62,000 nt of DNA from Zygnema cylindricum (lineage: Eukaryota > Streptophyta > Zygnematophyceae > Zygnematales > Zygnemataceae), in the NCBI GenBank assembly GCA_037447655.1, contig JBBHKE010001155.1:1-62000 (forward strand). The letters are read 5' to 3'. Each line of letters begins with the position of its first letter. The stretch's first letter is position 1. The notes under the pieces are model-generated. The model saw only the letters and a list, made by a program, of their open reading frames with translations. It was not told the origin of the DNA and did no database searches. Below are positions 43,037 through 53,073 of this stretch, piece after piece. Made by a program: the position numbers and the translations under genes.

Positions 43037-44042
43037 TGTTGAAATAAGTAGTTTTTTTTTGTATTTTCTAGTTTAAAATAAATTAGCGGAAACATATATA
43101 AGAAATGATGGCAGCCTGCCTCCATCTCTTCTCTCTCTCCCCCATACTTGTTGTAGTCACTGAAAGAGAGAGAGAGCGATGGAGCCATGGCTGCCTCAGC
43201 TCCATAGGAAGGACTAAAGAGTGACTTAAGTCACTCTCAACAAAAGGTTGAGTCCGACAAGACTCGAACCCCCGACCGGTAGAGCGCGGCGTAGCCGTTA
43301 GCTCTAACCTGTCTGTCGTAGAAGTCCGTTAGATAATATAGGGTTTCATTCATATATAAACGGTTGTATAATACCGAAATGATCTAACTAGAATATGAAA
43401 CGAAACGAACATAGAACCTGTTAAGATTTAGTGCGAAACGTCATTTCGCACGAAACAAATGAAACAGACATTTTTAACGGTCGACATTTAATGTCGGATT
43501 TAATCCGACGGCGCACGTCGTCGCCGAGATCGCGGAATGGTCACTTTGGATTTTATGGACGTGGCATGACGTGGCGCCGCGTGGAAGGATGACATTCGGT
43601 CGCGGGAATTCCGGAGGAAGTACGGACAAGTGGAAAAATGACACGCGTCCACTCAAGAGCCTTGTCGTACACCGGCCGTACAGAAAGTACATCGGCCATA
43701 GTACCTTTCTGTACTTTACAGTAATACGATTGGTTCGTACTTTAGTAGATAGGGGTTGTGAGAGGGATTTAGGACTTAGGAAATATTTGGTAGACAGACA
43801 CCTCTCTCTAAGAGAGCTTTGTATAAATTGGCATTTTTGCCGGCTCATAACTTATCGCCTGGTTGGCCGTTTTCATTGATTCTTTTTGCTACGGACTCAG
43901 GGGAGTCCAGGCTACACAGGGGTGCAGTCAAATTCTCAGTTTGCCTTCTTGGGCAGAAGTGGTCGTGGCTTAAAGTGGGTTAGTTAAATACTATCTAGAG
44001 GCTTCCTGTATTCTGTAGTCCAATGGAGGACACAGAATTGCA
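43037..44042 (+). repeat. 5' LTR of element A2
   Basis: TGTTGAAATAAGTAG to GACACAGAATTGCA. TATAAA at 43822-43827, the R hairpin near 43895-43910 and the gag ATG at 44023 inside the LTR. Confidence 0.93.
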
Positions 44043-47000
44043 GGTTATGGGCCCACCCTCTAGGGTGCCCACCTTTAATGGATCTGGGTTCATCTATTGG
44101 GAAGCCATGATGATGGGAGCTTTGTGTGAAAAACGATACTGGGGTATCGTCAGTGGACAAGTGAAACGTCCACCTTCGCGAACTCCACCAGGATTTGGGG
44201 GAGTAAGGTTTTCTGCAACAACGGCTGCCTCAGCGAAGGAGGCAGATGATGGGGACAGTAGTGTGTCCGAAAAGGAGAAAGGGAAGGAGACACCCCTCAC
44301 TCCTATTGCCACAGTATCGGGAGCGGCGACCGTGAAGACCGTGGAGAACGATACTCAAATGTGGGAGGATGTAAACATGGCTGCAAAGAACTTCATTCTA
44401 AGGCACCTCACTCAAGGTTTGGCCACTCCTCATCTTCACATTTACAAGGCCGAGGAGTTGTGGGAGAGTGTGGTGGAGATTTATAGAGCTGGAACTATTC
44501 AGGAGCTCCAGTTGGCTGAGCAAAAGCTATTGAGTTACACTTACAAAGGAGGAAAGATGTTAGATTACTGTAAGGATCTTTTTTGTTTGTATATGGAAAT
44601 GGAAAGTGCCGGGTGGACAGGTACAATGAAAATGAAAGTTAACACCCATATCATGAAATTACCAGATGAGTTCGAAAACATAGTGTACCGAGTACGAGAA
44701 TGCCTGATAGTTCATGGAAATGGATTACAGTAGTCAGGATGATACTTGTGCAGGAAAACACAATGAAGATTAGGAGAGGAGGAAAGAGCATTCAAGCTCT
44801 AGCAACAGGAGGGGACCGATGGGGGAAGGACCCGAAGATACCTTATAGAGGGGAAAGAGATAATTCTGGGGGACAGAGGCCCCCAAAGGGTCTTTGTCAT
44901 TATTGCAAAAAGTCGGGACACTTTATTGCAGATTGTGTCAAGCTATCGGAGCTGAGGCTCGAAGAAAACCCTGGAGGGGGTTCTTCCGGAGGGAAGAAAA
45001 AGGCACTTGTGGTTACAAAAGTGTCAGGAGAAACCGAGGATGAGTCATCTGAGGAGGATGGGGAGCTTCTTCTTGACGAGAATCTGGAGGAGAATGAGAT
45101 CCTTCGGAGGCAGAAGTGTGCCCTTGGAGCAATTCGGGAAGCTCCACAGGAACAATGGATCATCGACTCAGGTGCATCCATGCATATGTGTCGTGATAAA
45201 GAACTCTTCACAAAGCTAAGAAAGATTCCTACTGTAGAGATAGAGTTTGGGGATGGGAGAGTGGTTACTACAAATCTAGTGGGATCAGTAGATCTGAAAG
45301 TCTAAGTGGAGGGTAAGACTTCTATACTTACATTCTCAGATATACTTTACATTCCTCAGCTGAGTAAAAATCTTGTCTCTACGTCTGTGTTAGATGACAA
45401 AGAGTTTGATACCTTCCCTAGAAAGGGAGTCTTTACAGCTAAGTATGGGGATGAAGTTTACTTCAGAGCAAATAAGGATAGCCAAGGAATGTTTAGGCTT
45501 AACTTGAGTAATGAAAAGAAGAATGCTTACTATGTTGGTGTTCCTAAGGTGATGATTTGGCATAAGCGGTTGGGGCATGTACATTTTGATAGGTTAAGGG
45601 AAATGAAAAAACTTGGGGTAGTAGATGGCATTGAGTTTGGGGATAATGAAATGATGGATGATTGTAGTGGTTGTGCTCAAGGTAAGGCTCACAGACTTCC
45701 CTTTCCCAAAGCCGCCACATATAGAGGTGAGAAAGTATTAGATTTAGTCCACACAGATATTTGGGGGCCTGCAAAAGTACCTTCGGTTGGAGGAAAGAGG
45801 TTTATGATGACAATAACTGATGACTGGTCTAGATACTCTAGAGTCTACTTTCTGAAAACAAAGTCTGAAGCATCAACTTACTTCAAAGAATATAAAGCTT
45901 GGAGTGAGAAGTTGCATGAAACCCCCATTAAAAGGATAAGGAGTGATAATGGGGGGGAATATACCTCTAACGAGTTTGAGGAATATTTGAGAGATGAGGG
46001 AGTGCAGCACCAGAAAACTGTACCATATAACCGCAACAAAATGGGGTAGCTGAGAGGTTGAATAGAACACTAGGAGATAGTGCATGCAGTATGTTGGCAG
46101 ACAAGAAAATAGGAAAAAGATTTTGGGCAGAGGCAATGAACTGTGCCAACTATATTAAGAATAGAGTCCTTACCTCAGCTGTAAATGGAGTGACACCTTA
46201 TGAGAGATGGGTTGGAAGGAAACCAGATATCTCACACCTTAAAGTATTTGGTAGCCAAGTTTACAGTCTTGACACGGATGGAAAAACTGAAACTAGATGC
46301 TAAGGGAAAACCTGGATACTTTGTGGGATATGATGAGGATGTTAAGGGATATAGAGTATATGACTTGGCAAAGAAAGATATCATTCTGGTCAAACACTTA
46401 GTTGTCATGGATGAAGGGAAGTCATTTGACCCCTTCAAATATACAAAGAAGATTAGGATCAGATTTGAGTCCGAAAGTGATGAGGATTCGGTTGTTCCCG
46501 AATGGGACATGGGTCAAACCGTGATTACAGATTCAAGGGAGATCCAAGATACAGGAGACTCACCTGAAACCTCACATACTCCTATGGACTTCGAGGAGAT
46601 AGAAGAAGCGGGATAAGAACCGGTTTCCATGGACAGGAGAGCCGATGAGACAGTGAGAAGAAATCCAAGACTTCCATCATTCTTGCTTCGGAGTTTGAGG
46701 GAGGAAGGAGGAGCAGCAAAAGATTACAGGAAAAACAAGCCGCTAATAAGGTAACTAAGCTATCTCACCCTAATGAGCCTCTGTCTTACTCGGAGGAAGT
46801 GAATGGTCTAGAGAAAGAAAGATGGATTAGAGCTATAAATGATGAGATGGCTTCTATCATGGAAGCAAATACTTGGGAACTAGCAGATTGTCCTCCAGAC
46901 AGAAAACCTATTGGGTGTAAATGGGTATTTAAACTAAAACTGAACCCAGATAATACCATTGAAAGATATAAGGCTCGATTGGTAGCGAAGGGGTTCACCC

Positions 47001-48357
47001 AAAACGAGGGGATCGACTATGAGGAGACCTTTGCTCCAGTTGTTGGGTTCCCATCAGTAAGGATTCTCCTCAGCCTGGCAGCAGCGGAAGACATGAAAAT
47101 CCACCAGACGGACATTAAGACTGCGTTTCTTAATGGTGAGTTAGAGGAAGAAATTTCATGAGACAACCCAAGGGGTTCGTGGAAAAAGGAAAAGAGAGCA
47201 AAGTCTGCAGGCTCATAAAGTCCTTATATGGACTGAAGCAGGCTGCGCGACAGTGGAATAAGAAACTAGATGAGTTTCTAACCAGTCTGGGATATATCCG
47301 TATCAGCTCTGACCATTCTATCTATGTGTTTGAAGATGAGAATGGTGTCATTTTTATTGCAATTTATGTGGATGATCTGCTTGTGTTGAGTAAACCCTTG
47401 GAAAAGATCAATAAGTTAAAAACAGATCTTAGAAGCAGATTTGATATGAAGGATTTAGGGGAGGCAAACTATATTTTGGGGATTCAAATTGAGAGAGATA
47501 GGGGGAAGAAGATTATCAGACTTACTCAGAAAGAAGCAATAGGTAATATGCTTGAGAAATTCCAGATGGAAAATGCTAACAGTTGTACCACTCCCATGGA
47601 CTTGAAAAAAGTAAGTGATGGGAGTGTAGAAGGAGTGATGATCTTAGATGATCAAATGAGTACAGAAGAGAGAGAGTTTATGAAGACTATCCCTTATAGA
47701 CAGGTCGTAGGAAGTTTAATCTATTTTATGAATTGTACCAGGCCGGACATAGCGGCAGCAGTTGGAGTACTCAGTAGGAGTCTTAATGATCCTAGGAAGA
47801 GGGATTGGGAGGCAGCCAAGAGAGTCATGAGATATCTGGTAGGAACCAGAGAGTTATGGTTGCATTTGGGAGGAGAGCACACTGACATCACTACTTGGAG
47901 TGATGCCAGTTATGGGGACGCACCTATGAGACGATGCACTTCTGGGTATGTGTTGTATGTTGGGGAAGGTGCATGCTGTTGGAGCAGTAAGCAACAAAAG
48001 GTGGTTGCTCAGTCCACTATGGAGGCTGAATACATGGCCTCTTGTTCTGCTGTGAAAGAGTTGATGTGGGTCAAGTCCTTGCTGCAAGAACTGGGGTATA
48101 TGAAGGAGGGAGTGCATGAAGTGTTTTGTGATAATCAAGCGGCCATAGCAATTGCAGCCAATCCAAAACATCATTTTAAGGCTAAACATATGGACATAAG
48201 ATTAAGTTTTGTAAGAGAAAAAGTTGAGAATAAAATAGTGAATCTTGTATATAGATCTGATGAGGAAATGGTAGCGGACATGATGACCAAACCTGTGCCC
48301 TCACCAAAGTTAAAATACTGTAGGGAAAAATGTGGATTAAAAGAAAAATTAAAATAG
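44023..48357 (+). pseudogene. Element A2 copia Gag-Pol, multiply broken
   Basis: All copia domains are present in order, including CHYCKKSGHFIADC, DSGAS, HKRLGHVHF, HTDIWGPAK, SDNGGEYTS, YVDDLLVLSK and ADMMTKPVPSPK. Compared with A1 it has one-base losses near 44697, 46031, 46280, 46290, 46676 and 47153, a TTA-to-TAA stop at 45303-45305 and a CAA-to-TAA stop near 46615. The region 47158-48357 (399 codons, RT end and RNase H) is open. Several of the losses lie in short homopolymers, so assembly error cannot be excluded for them. Confidence 0.93.
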
Positions 48358-48375
48358 ACTAGAAAATAAGGGGAG

Positions 48376-49380
48376 TGTTGAAATAAGTAGTTTTTTTTGT
48401 ATTTTCTAGTTTAAAATAAATTAGCGGAAACATATATAAGAAATGATGGCAGCCTGCCTCCATCTCTTCTCTCTCTCCCCCATACTTGTTGTAGTCACTG
48501 AAAGAGAGAGAGAGCGATGGAGCCATGGCTGCCTCAGCTCCATAGGAAGGACTAAAGAGTGACTTAAGTCACTCTCAACAAAAGGTTGAGTCAGACAGGA
48601 CTCGAACCCCCGACCGGTAGAGCGCGGCGTAGCATTTAGCTCTAACCTGTCTGTCGTAGAAGTCCGTTAGATAATATAGGGTTTCATTCATATATAAACT
48701 GTTGTATAATACCGAAATGATCTAACTAGAATATGAAACGAAACGAACATAGAACCTGTTAAGATTTAGTGCGAAACGTCATTTCCTACGAAACAAATGA
48801 AACAGACATTTTTAACGGTCGACATTTAATGTCGGATTTAATCCGACGGCGCACGTCGTCGCCGAGATCGCGGAATGGTCACTTTGGATTTTATGGACGT
48901 GGCATGACGTGGCGCCGCGTGGAAGGATGACATTCGGTCGCGGGAATTCCGGAGGAAGTACGGACAAGTGGAAAAATGACACGCGTCCACTCAAGAGCCT
49001 TGTCGTACACCGGCCGTACAGAAAGTACATCGGCCATAGTACCTTTCTGTACTTTACAGTAATACGATTGGTTCGTACTTTAGTAGATAGGGGTTGTGAG
49101 AGGGATTTAGGACTTAGGAAATATTTGGTAGACAGACACCTCTCTCTAAGAGAGCTTTGTATAAATTGGCATTTTTGCCGGCTCATAACTTATCGCCTGG
49201 TTGGCCGTTTTCAGTGATTCTTTTTGCTACGGACTCAGGGGAGTCCAGGCTACACACGGGTGCAGTCAAATTCTCAGTTTGCATTCTTGGGCAGAAGTGG
49301 TCGTGGCTTAAAGTGGGTTAGTTAAATACTATCTAGAGGCTTCCTGTATTCTGTAGTCCAATGGAGGACACAGAATTGCA
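48376..49380 (+). repeat. 3' LTR of element A2
   Basis: About 1% different from the 5' LTR. The T run near its start is two bases shorter. Confidence 0.93.
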
Positions 49381-49385
49381 TGTAC

Positions 49386-49714
49386 ATGTTTAAATCATTA
49401 TCGTACTATATACTACGTAACACTACTTCTAGACTTAACGGCTAAGGCTACCGGCTATATACTCTCTGACGGTCGGCAGGTACCAGGATCAAATCCTGTC
49501 GCCGGCACATATCTTTTAGTAATTAATCCCTAGACTAATATAAATTTCCCGTAAACCTGAGGATAGCCTAGGTAGCCATGGCTCTAGCTTCCTCTCCAAT
49601 TTCTCAGTGACTGCGACAAGTTTGAGAGTTGGAGAGAGCAGTTAGAGGTAGACTGCCTCGGCTTCTTTATTTCTATTCAGACCTAGAAAACACATAAAAC
49701 CATTAATTTCTACA
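49386..49714 (-). repeat. 5' LTR of element F, outer part
   Basis: Completes the F LTR after A2. It holds the T-arm-like module, the hairpin and, on the minus strand, the LTR start TGTAGAAATTAATGG at 49714. The TSD TGATT follows. Confidence 0.85.
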
Positions 49715-49719
49715 TGATT

Positions 49720-50709
49720 TTTATTGCAATTTATATGGATGGTCTGCTGGTGTTAAGTAAGTCGTTGGAAAAGATCAATAAGTTAAAGAAATATCTTAGA
49801 AACATATTTGATATGAAGGATTTAGGTGAGGCAAGATATATTTTGGGGATGTAAATGGAGAGAGATAGGGGGAAAGAGATTATTAGACTTACTCAGAAAG
49901 AAGCAATAGGTAATATGCTTGAGAAATTCCAGATGGAAAAGGCAAACAGTTGTGACACTCTTATGGACTTGAAGAAAGTAAGTGATGCGAGTGTTGAAAG
50001 AGGAGTGATAATCTTAAATGATCAGATGAGTCCAAAGGAGAGAGAGTTTATGAAGTCTATTCCTTATAGATAGGTCGTAGGAAGTTTGATCTACTTTATG
50101 AACTGTACAAGGCCGGACATAGCGGCAACAGTAAGAGTCCTCAGTAGGAGTCTTAAGAATCCTAGGAAGAGAGATTATGAGGCAGCTAAGAGAGTCATGA
50201 GATATCTGGTAGGAACTAGAGAGTTATGGTTGCATTTGGGAGGGGAGCACACTGACATCACTACTTGGAGTGGTGCCAGTTATGGTGATGCACCTATGAC
50301 AAGATGCACTTCTGGGTATGTATTTAATGTGGGGGAAGGTGCTTGCTGTTGGAGCAGTAAGCAACAAAAGGTGGTTGCTCAGTCCACTATGGAGGCTGAG
50401 TATATGGCCTCTTGTTCTGCTATGAAAGAGTTGATGTGGGTCAAGTCCTTATTGCAAGACCTAGGGTATATGAAGGAGGGGGTGCATGAAGTATTTTGTG
50501 ATAATCAAGCTTCTATTGCAATTGTAGCTAATCGAAAACATCATTTCAAAGCTAAGCATATGGACATAAGATTGAGTTTTGTGAGAGAAAAAGTTGAGAA
50601 TAAGATTTTGAATCTTGTACATAGATCAGATGAGGAAATGGTGGTTGATATGATGACAAAACCAGTGCCTTCTCCTAAGTTAAAATATTGCAGAGAAAAG
50701 TGGGACTAA
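49720..50709 (+). pseudogene. Element E, RT end and RNase H, right part
   Basis: Resumes with TTTATTGCAATTTATATGGATGG: the YVDD box reads YMDG here, so the second catalytic Asp is lost. Then comes LGIM-type sequence with a TAA near 49853 and a TAG near 50072, and an open RNase H part from 50086 to 50709 ending KLKYCREKWD. ADMMTKP is changed to VDMMTKP. The polypurine tract ATAAAATAAAGGGAG follows at 50731-50745. Confidence 0.88.
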
Positions 50710-50745
50710 AACTGAAATTATCTTTAGACTATAAAATAAAGGGAG

Positions 50746-51778
50746 TGTTCAAATTACTAGATTTATGGGGTATTTTCTAAGTCTAAATAGATCAATAAAA
50801 TAGGAAAGGAAAAAGGCGGACAGTCTGCCTCCACCTCCTCTCCTTAGCCACCATACTTGTTGTAGTCACTGAAGGATAGAGAGGGTGGTTGAGCCATGGC
50901 TGTCCTAGTTTAACAAGCACGACTAAAGAGTGACTTATATCACTCTCAACAAAAGGTTTAGTCAGGCAAGACTCGTACCTCTGACCGGCAGAGCGAGGCG
51001 TAGCCGTCAACTCTAACCGGTCTGTCGTACGAGTTCGTTAACCAGTCTGTCGTACAAGTTCGTTAACATACATAGGATGTGATATTTATGTAAAATGTGT
51101 TTTGATCTTGAATCCGATTAACGGAATGACAAATGAAAGAACATAGAACTAAGTTATATATAGTGCAAACATTATCTCGCACGAAACAAATGAATCGGAC
51201 ATTTGTTTCCACGACTAATATTAAATGTATGTTTAGGATCCTATGGCACATATCGCTGCCGAAATCCCGGAATGGTCACTTTTGCGGTTTTCGGCCGTGG
51301 CGTGACCTTGCAACACGTGGAGAGATAACATTCGATTGCGGGAATTTTGGTGAACAGAAGGACAAGTTAAAAGTGGACACGCGTCCACTCAATGGCCTTA
51401 CCGTACACAAGCCGTATAGAAAGTACATCGGTCGTAGTACCTTTCAGGACTCTACAAGCGTTTGATTCGTTTGTAGGTCAAAAGATAAGTGTTGAGAGAG
51501 GGGCTTAGGACTTAAAGAATTTGGTAGGTAGGGACCTCTCTCCCTTAGTGAGTTTTGTATAAATTTGGCATCTTTGCCACTTCATAACTAATCGGTTGGT
51601 TGGCCCTTTTCAGTGATTCTTTTTGCTAAGGACTCAGGGGAGTCCAGGCTCCACGGGGTGCAGTCAGACTGTCAATTTGTCCTCTTGGGCAACAATGCTT
51701 GTGGCTGAAAGTGGGTTAGTTAAAAGCTCTCTAGAGGCTTCCTGAGTTGTGTAGTCTAATGGAGGACATAGAATTGCA
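50746..51778 (+). repeat. 3' LTR of element E
   Basis: TGTTCAAATTACTAG to GACATAGAATTGCA. It contains a 25-bp tandem duplication (51017-51041 and 51042-51066, unit CC(A/G)GTCTGTCGTAC...), absent from the 5' LTR of E. Confidence 0.85.
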
Positions 51779-52091
51779 CCTCTTTCCTCTATCCCCCATA
51801 CTTGTTGTAGTCACTGGAGGAGAAAGAAATAAGTGGAGCCATGGCTGCCTCAGCTCTATACGCAGGACTAAAGAGTGACATAAGTCACTCAACAAAAAGT
51901 TGAGTCCGGCAAGACTCGAACCTGCGACCGATAGAGCCTTTCGTAGTCGTCAGCTCTAACTGGTCTGTCGTAGGAGTTCGCTAAATTACATACGGTGTGA
52001 TAAATACTTAAACTGTGTAATGATCTTTAATCTAATTAACGGAAATATGAATGAGGGGTCAAAAAACTAGCTTATATACAGTGCGAACATG
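51779..52091 (+). repeat. 3' LTR of element D, second part
   Basis: Continues from 31346 with the hairpin and antisense tRNA-like module up to GTGCGAACATG. Its last five bases ACATG are the TSD of A1. Confidence 0.8.
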
Positions 52092-52160
52092 TGTTGAAAT
52101 AAGAAGTTTTTGTATTTTCTAGTTTAAAATAAATTAGCGGAAACATATATAAGAAATGAT

Positions 52161-52246
52161 GGCAGCCTGCCTCCATCTCTTCTCTCTCTCCCCCATACTT
52201 GTTGTAGTCACTGAAGGAGAGAGAGAGCGATGGAGCCATGGCTGCC
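52161..52246 (+). other. Conserved LTR hairpin, family A version
   Basis: Left arm 52161-52191 (GGCAGCC...CTCCATC...CTCTCTCTCC) pairs with 52216-52246 (GGAGAGAGAGAG...GATGGAG...GGCTGCC). The loop 52192-52215 holds ACTTGTTGTAGTCACTGA. It lies in U3, so in the transcript it would sit near the 3' end, upstream of R. Confidence 0.75.
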
Positions 52247-52268
52247 TCAGCTCCATAGGAAGGACTAA

Positions 52269-52288
52269 AGAGTGACTTAAGTCACTCT
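52269..52288. repeat. Perfect 20-bp palindrome in family A LTR
   Basis: AGAGTGACTTAAGTCACTCT is its own reverse complement. It is present in both A1 LTRs and both A2 LTRs, and shorter or imperfect in D and E (AGTGACTTATGTCAATC type). Confidence 0.85.
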
Positions 52289-52297
52289 CAACAAAAG

Positions 52298-52370
52298 GTT
52301 GAGTCCGGCAGGACTCGAACCCCCGACCGGTAGAGCGCGGCGTAGCCGTTAGCTCTAACCAGTCTGTCGT
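52298..52370 (-). other. Antisense tRNA-like module in family A LTR
   Basis: On the minus strand CTGGTTAGAGC resembles a tRNA D arm, and GGTTCGAGTCC about 30 bases on is an exact B-box/T-loop sequence (loop TTCGAGT). TTTT follows after GGACTCAACC. The T stem is imperfect, so it is a decayed or merely tRNA-derived piece rather than a tRNA gene. Confidence 0.55.
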
Positions 52371-52872
52371 AGAAGTCCGTTAGATAATATAGGGTTTCAT
52401 TCATATATAAACTGTTGTATAGTACCGAAATGATCTAACTGGAATATGAAACGAAACGAACATAGAACTTGTTAAGGTTTAGTGCGAAACGTCATTTCGC
52501 ACGAAATAAATGAAACAGACACTTTGAACGGTCGACATTTAATGTCGGATTTAATCCGACGGCGCACGTCGTCGCCGAGATCGCGGAATGGTCACTTTGG
52601 ATTTTATGGACGTGGCATGACGTGGCGCCGCGTGGAAGGATAACATTCGGTCGCGGGAATTCCGGAGGAAATACGGACAAGTGGAAAAATGACACGCGTC
52701 CACTCAAGAGCCTTGTCGTACACCGGCCGTACAGAAAGTACATCGGCCATAGTACCTTTTTGTACTTTACAGTAATACGATTGGTTCGTACTTTAGTAGA
52801 TAGGGGTTGTGAGAGGGATTTAGGACTTAGGAAATATTTGGTAGACAGACACCTCTCTCTAAGAGAGCTTTG

Positions 52873-52878
52873 TATAAA
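52873..52878 (+). promoter_or_regulatory. TATA box of A1 5' LTR
   Basis: TATAAA in the context TTTGTATAAATTGG, just after a CTCTCT-AA-AGAGAG dyad. It is conserved in A2, D, G and H. Transcription would start about 30 bases downstream, leaving an R-U5 of roughly 190 bases. Confidence 0.65.
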
Positions 52879-52943
52879 TTGGCATTTTTGCCGGCTCATA
52901 ACTTATCGCCTGGTTGGCCGTTTTCAGTGATTCTTTTTGCTAC

Positions 52944-52959
52944 GGACTCAGGGGAGTCC
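52944..52959 (+). other. R/U5 tetraloop hairpin
   Basis: GGACTC-AGGG-GAGTCC. Found in all copia LTR families here (CGACTC-AGGG-GAGTCT in B), with loop AAAG in E. It follows the conserved TGATTCTTTTTGCTA segment, just downstream of the presumed start site. Confidence 0.65.
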
Positions 52960-53073
52960 AAGCTACACAGGGGTGCAGTCAAATTGTCAGTTTGCCTTCT
53001 TGGGCAGAAGTGGTCGTGGCTTAAAGTGGGTTAGTTAAATACTATCTAGAGGCTTCTTGTATTCTGTAGTCCA

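Larger units (their letters stand above)
43037..49380 (+). mobile_element. Element A2: copia element with young LTRs but broken coding region
   Basis: LTRs 43037-44042 and 48376-49380 differ at about ten substitutions and a T-run length. TSD TGTAC is exact (43032-43036 and 49381-49385). PBS 44043-44057 and AAAATAAGGGGAG before the 3' LTR are intact. The polyprotein has several one-base losses and two stops. Inserted in the right LTR of F. Confidence 0.95.
35678..49714 (-). mobile_element. Element F: reverse-oriented family B/C copia element
   Basis: Left LTR (its 3' LTR) 35678-36725, internal 36726-41076. The right LTR (its 5' LTR) is in three pieces, 41077-41355, 42598-43036 and 49386-49714, interrupted by a G-type LTR and by A2. 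TSD TGATT is exact (35673-35677 and 49715-49719). The three pieces sum to about 1046 bp, matching the left LTR of 1048 bp. It is inserted in the RT of E, just before the YVDD region. Confidence 0.92.
31347..51778 (+). mobile_element. Element E: old copia element holding F, a G-type LTR and A2
   Basis: 5' LTR 31347-32357, internal parts 32358-35677 and 49720-50745, 3' LTR 50746-51778. The flanks TATCT and CCTCT agree at three of five positions, so the TSD is eroded. The internal split is defined by the TSD TGATT of element F. It lies in the 3' LTR of D. Confidence 0.85.

Noticed and set aside
43571-43879. A 102-codon frame (MAPRGRMTFGRGNSGG...) repeated in four LTRs
   Set aside because: It is conserved only because the A1/A2 LTRs are nearly identical. 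It lies over the U3 promoter and R region and has no homologous frame in the other families.
31347-51778. A clean target-site duplication for element E
   Set aside because: TATCT and CCTCT match at only three of five bases. The insertion is supported by D LTR continuity, not by the TSD.
52492-52899. A minus-strand frame of about 135 codons recurring in the family A LTRs
   Set aside because: Same reason: LTR identity, not coding conservation; it runs across the TATA box and GTAC block.
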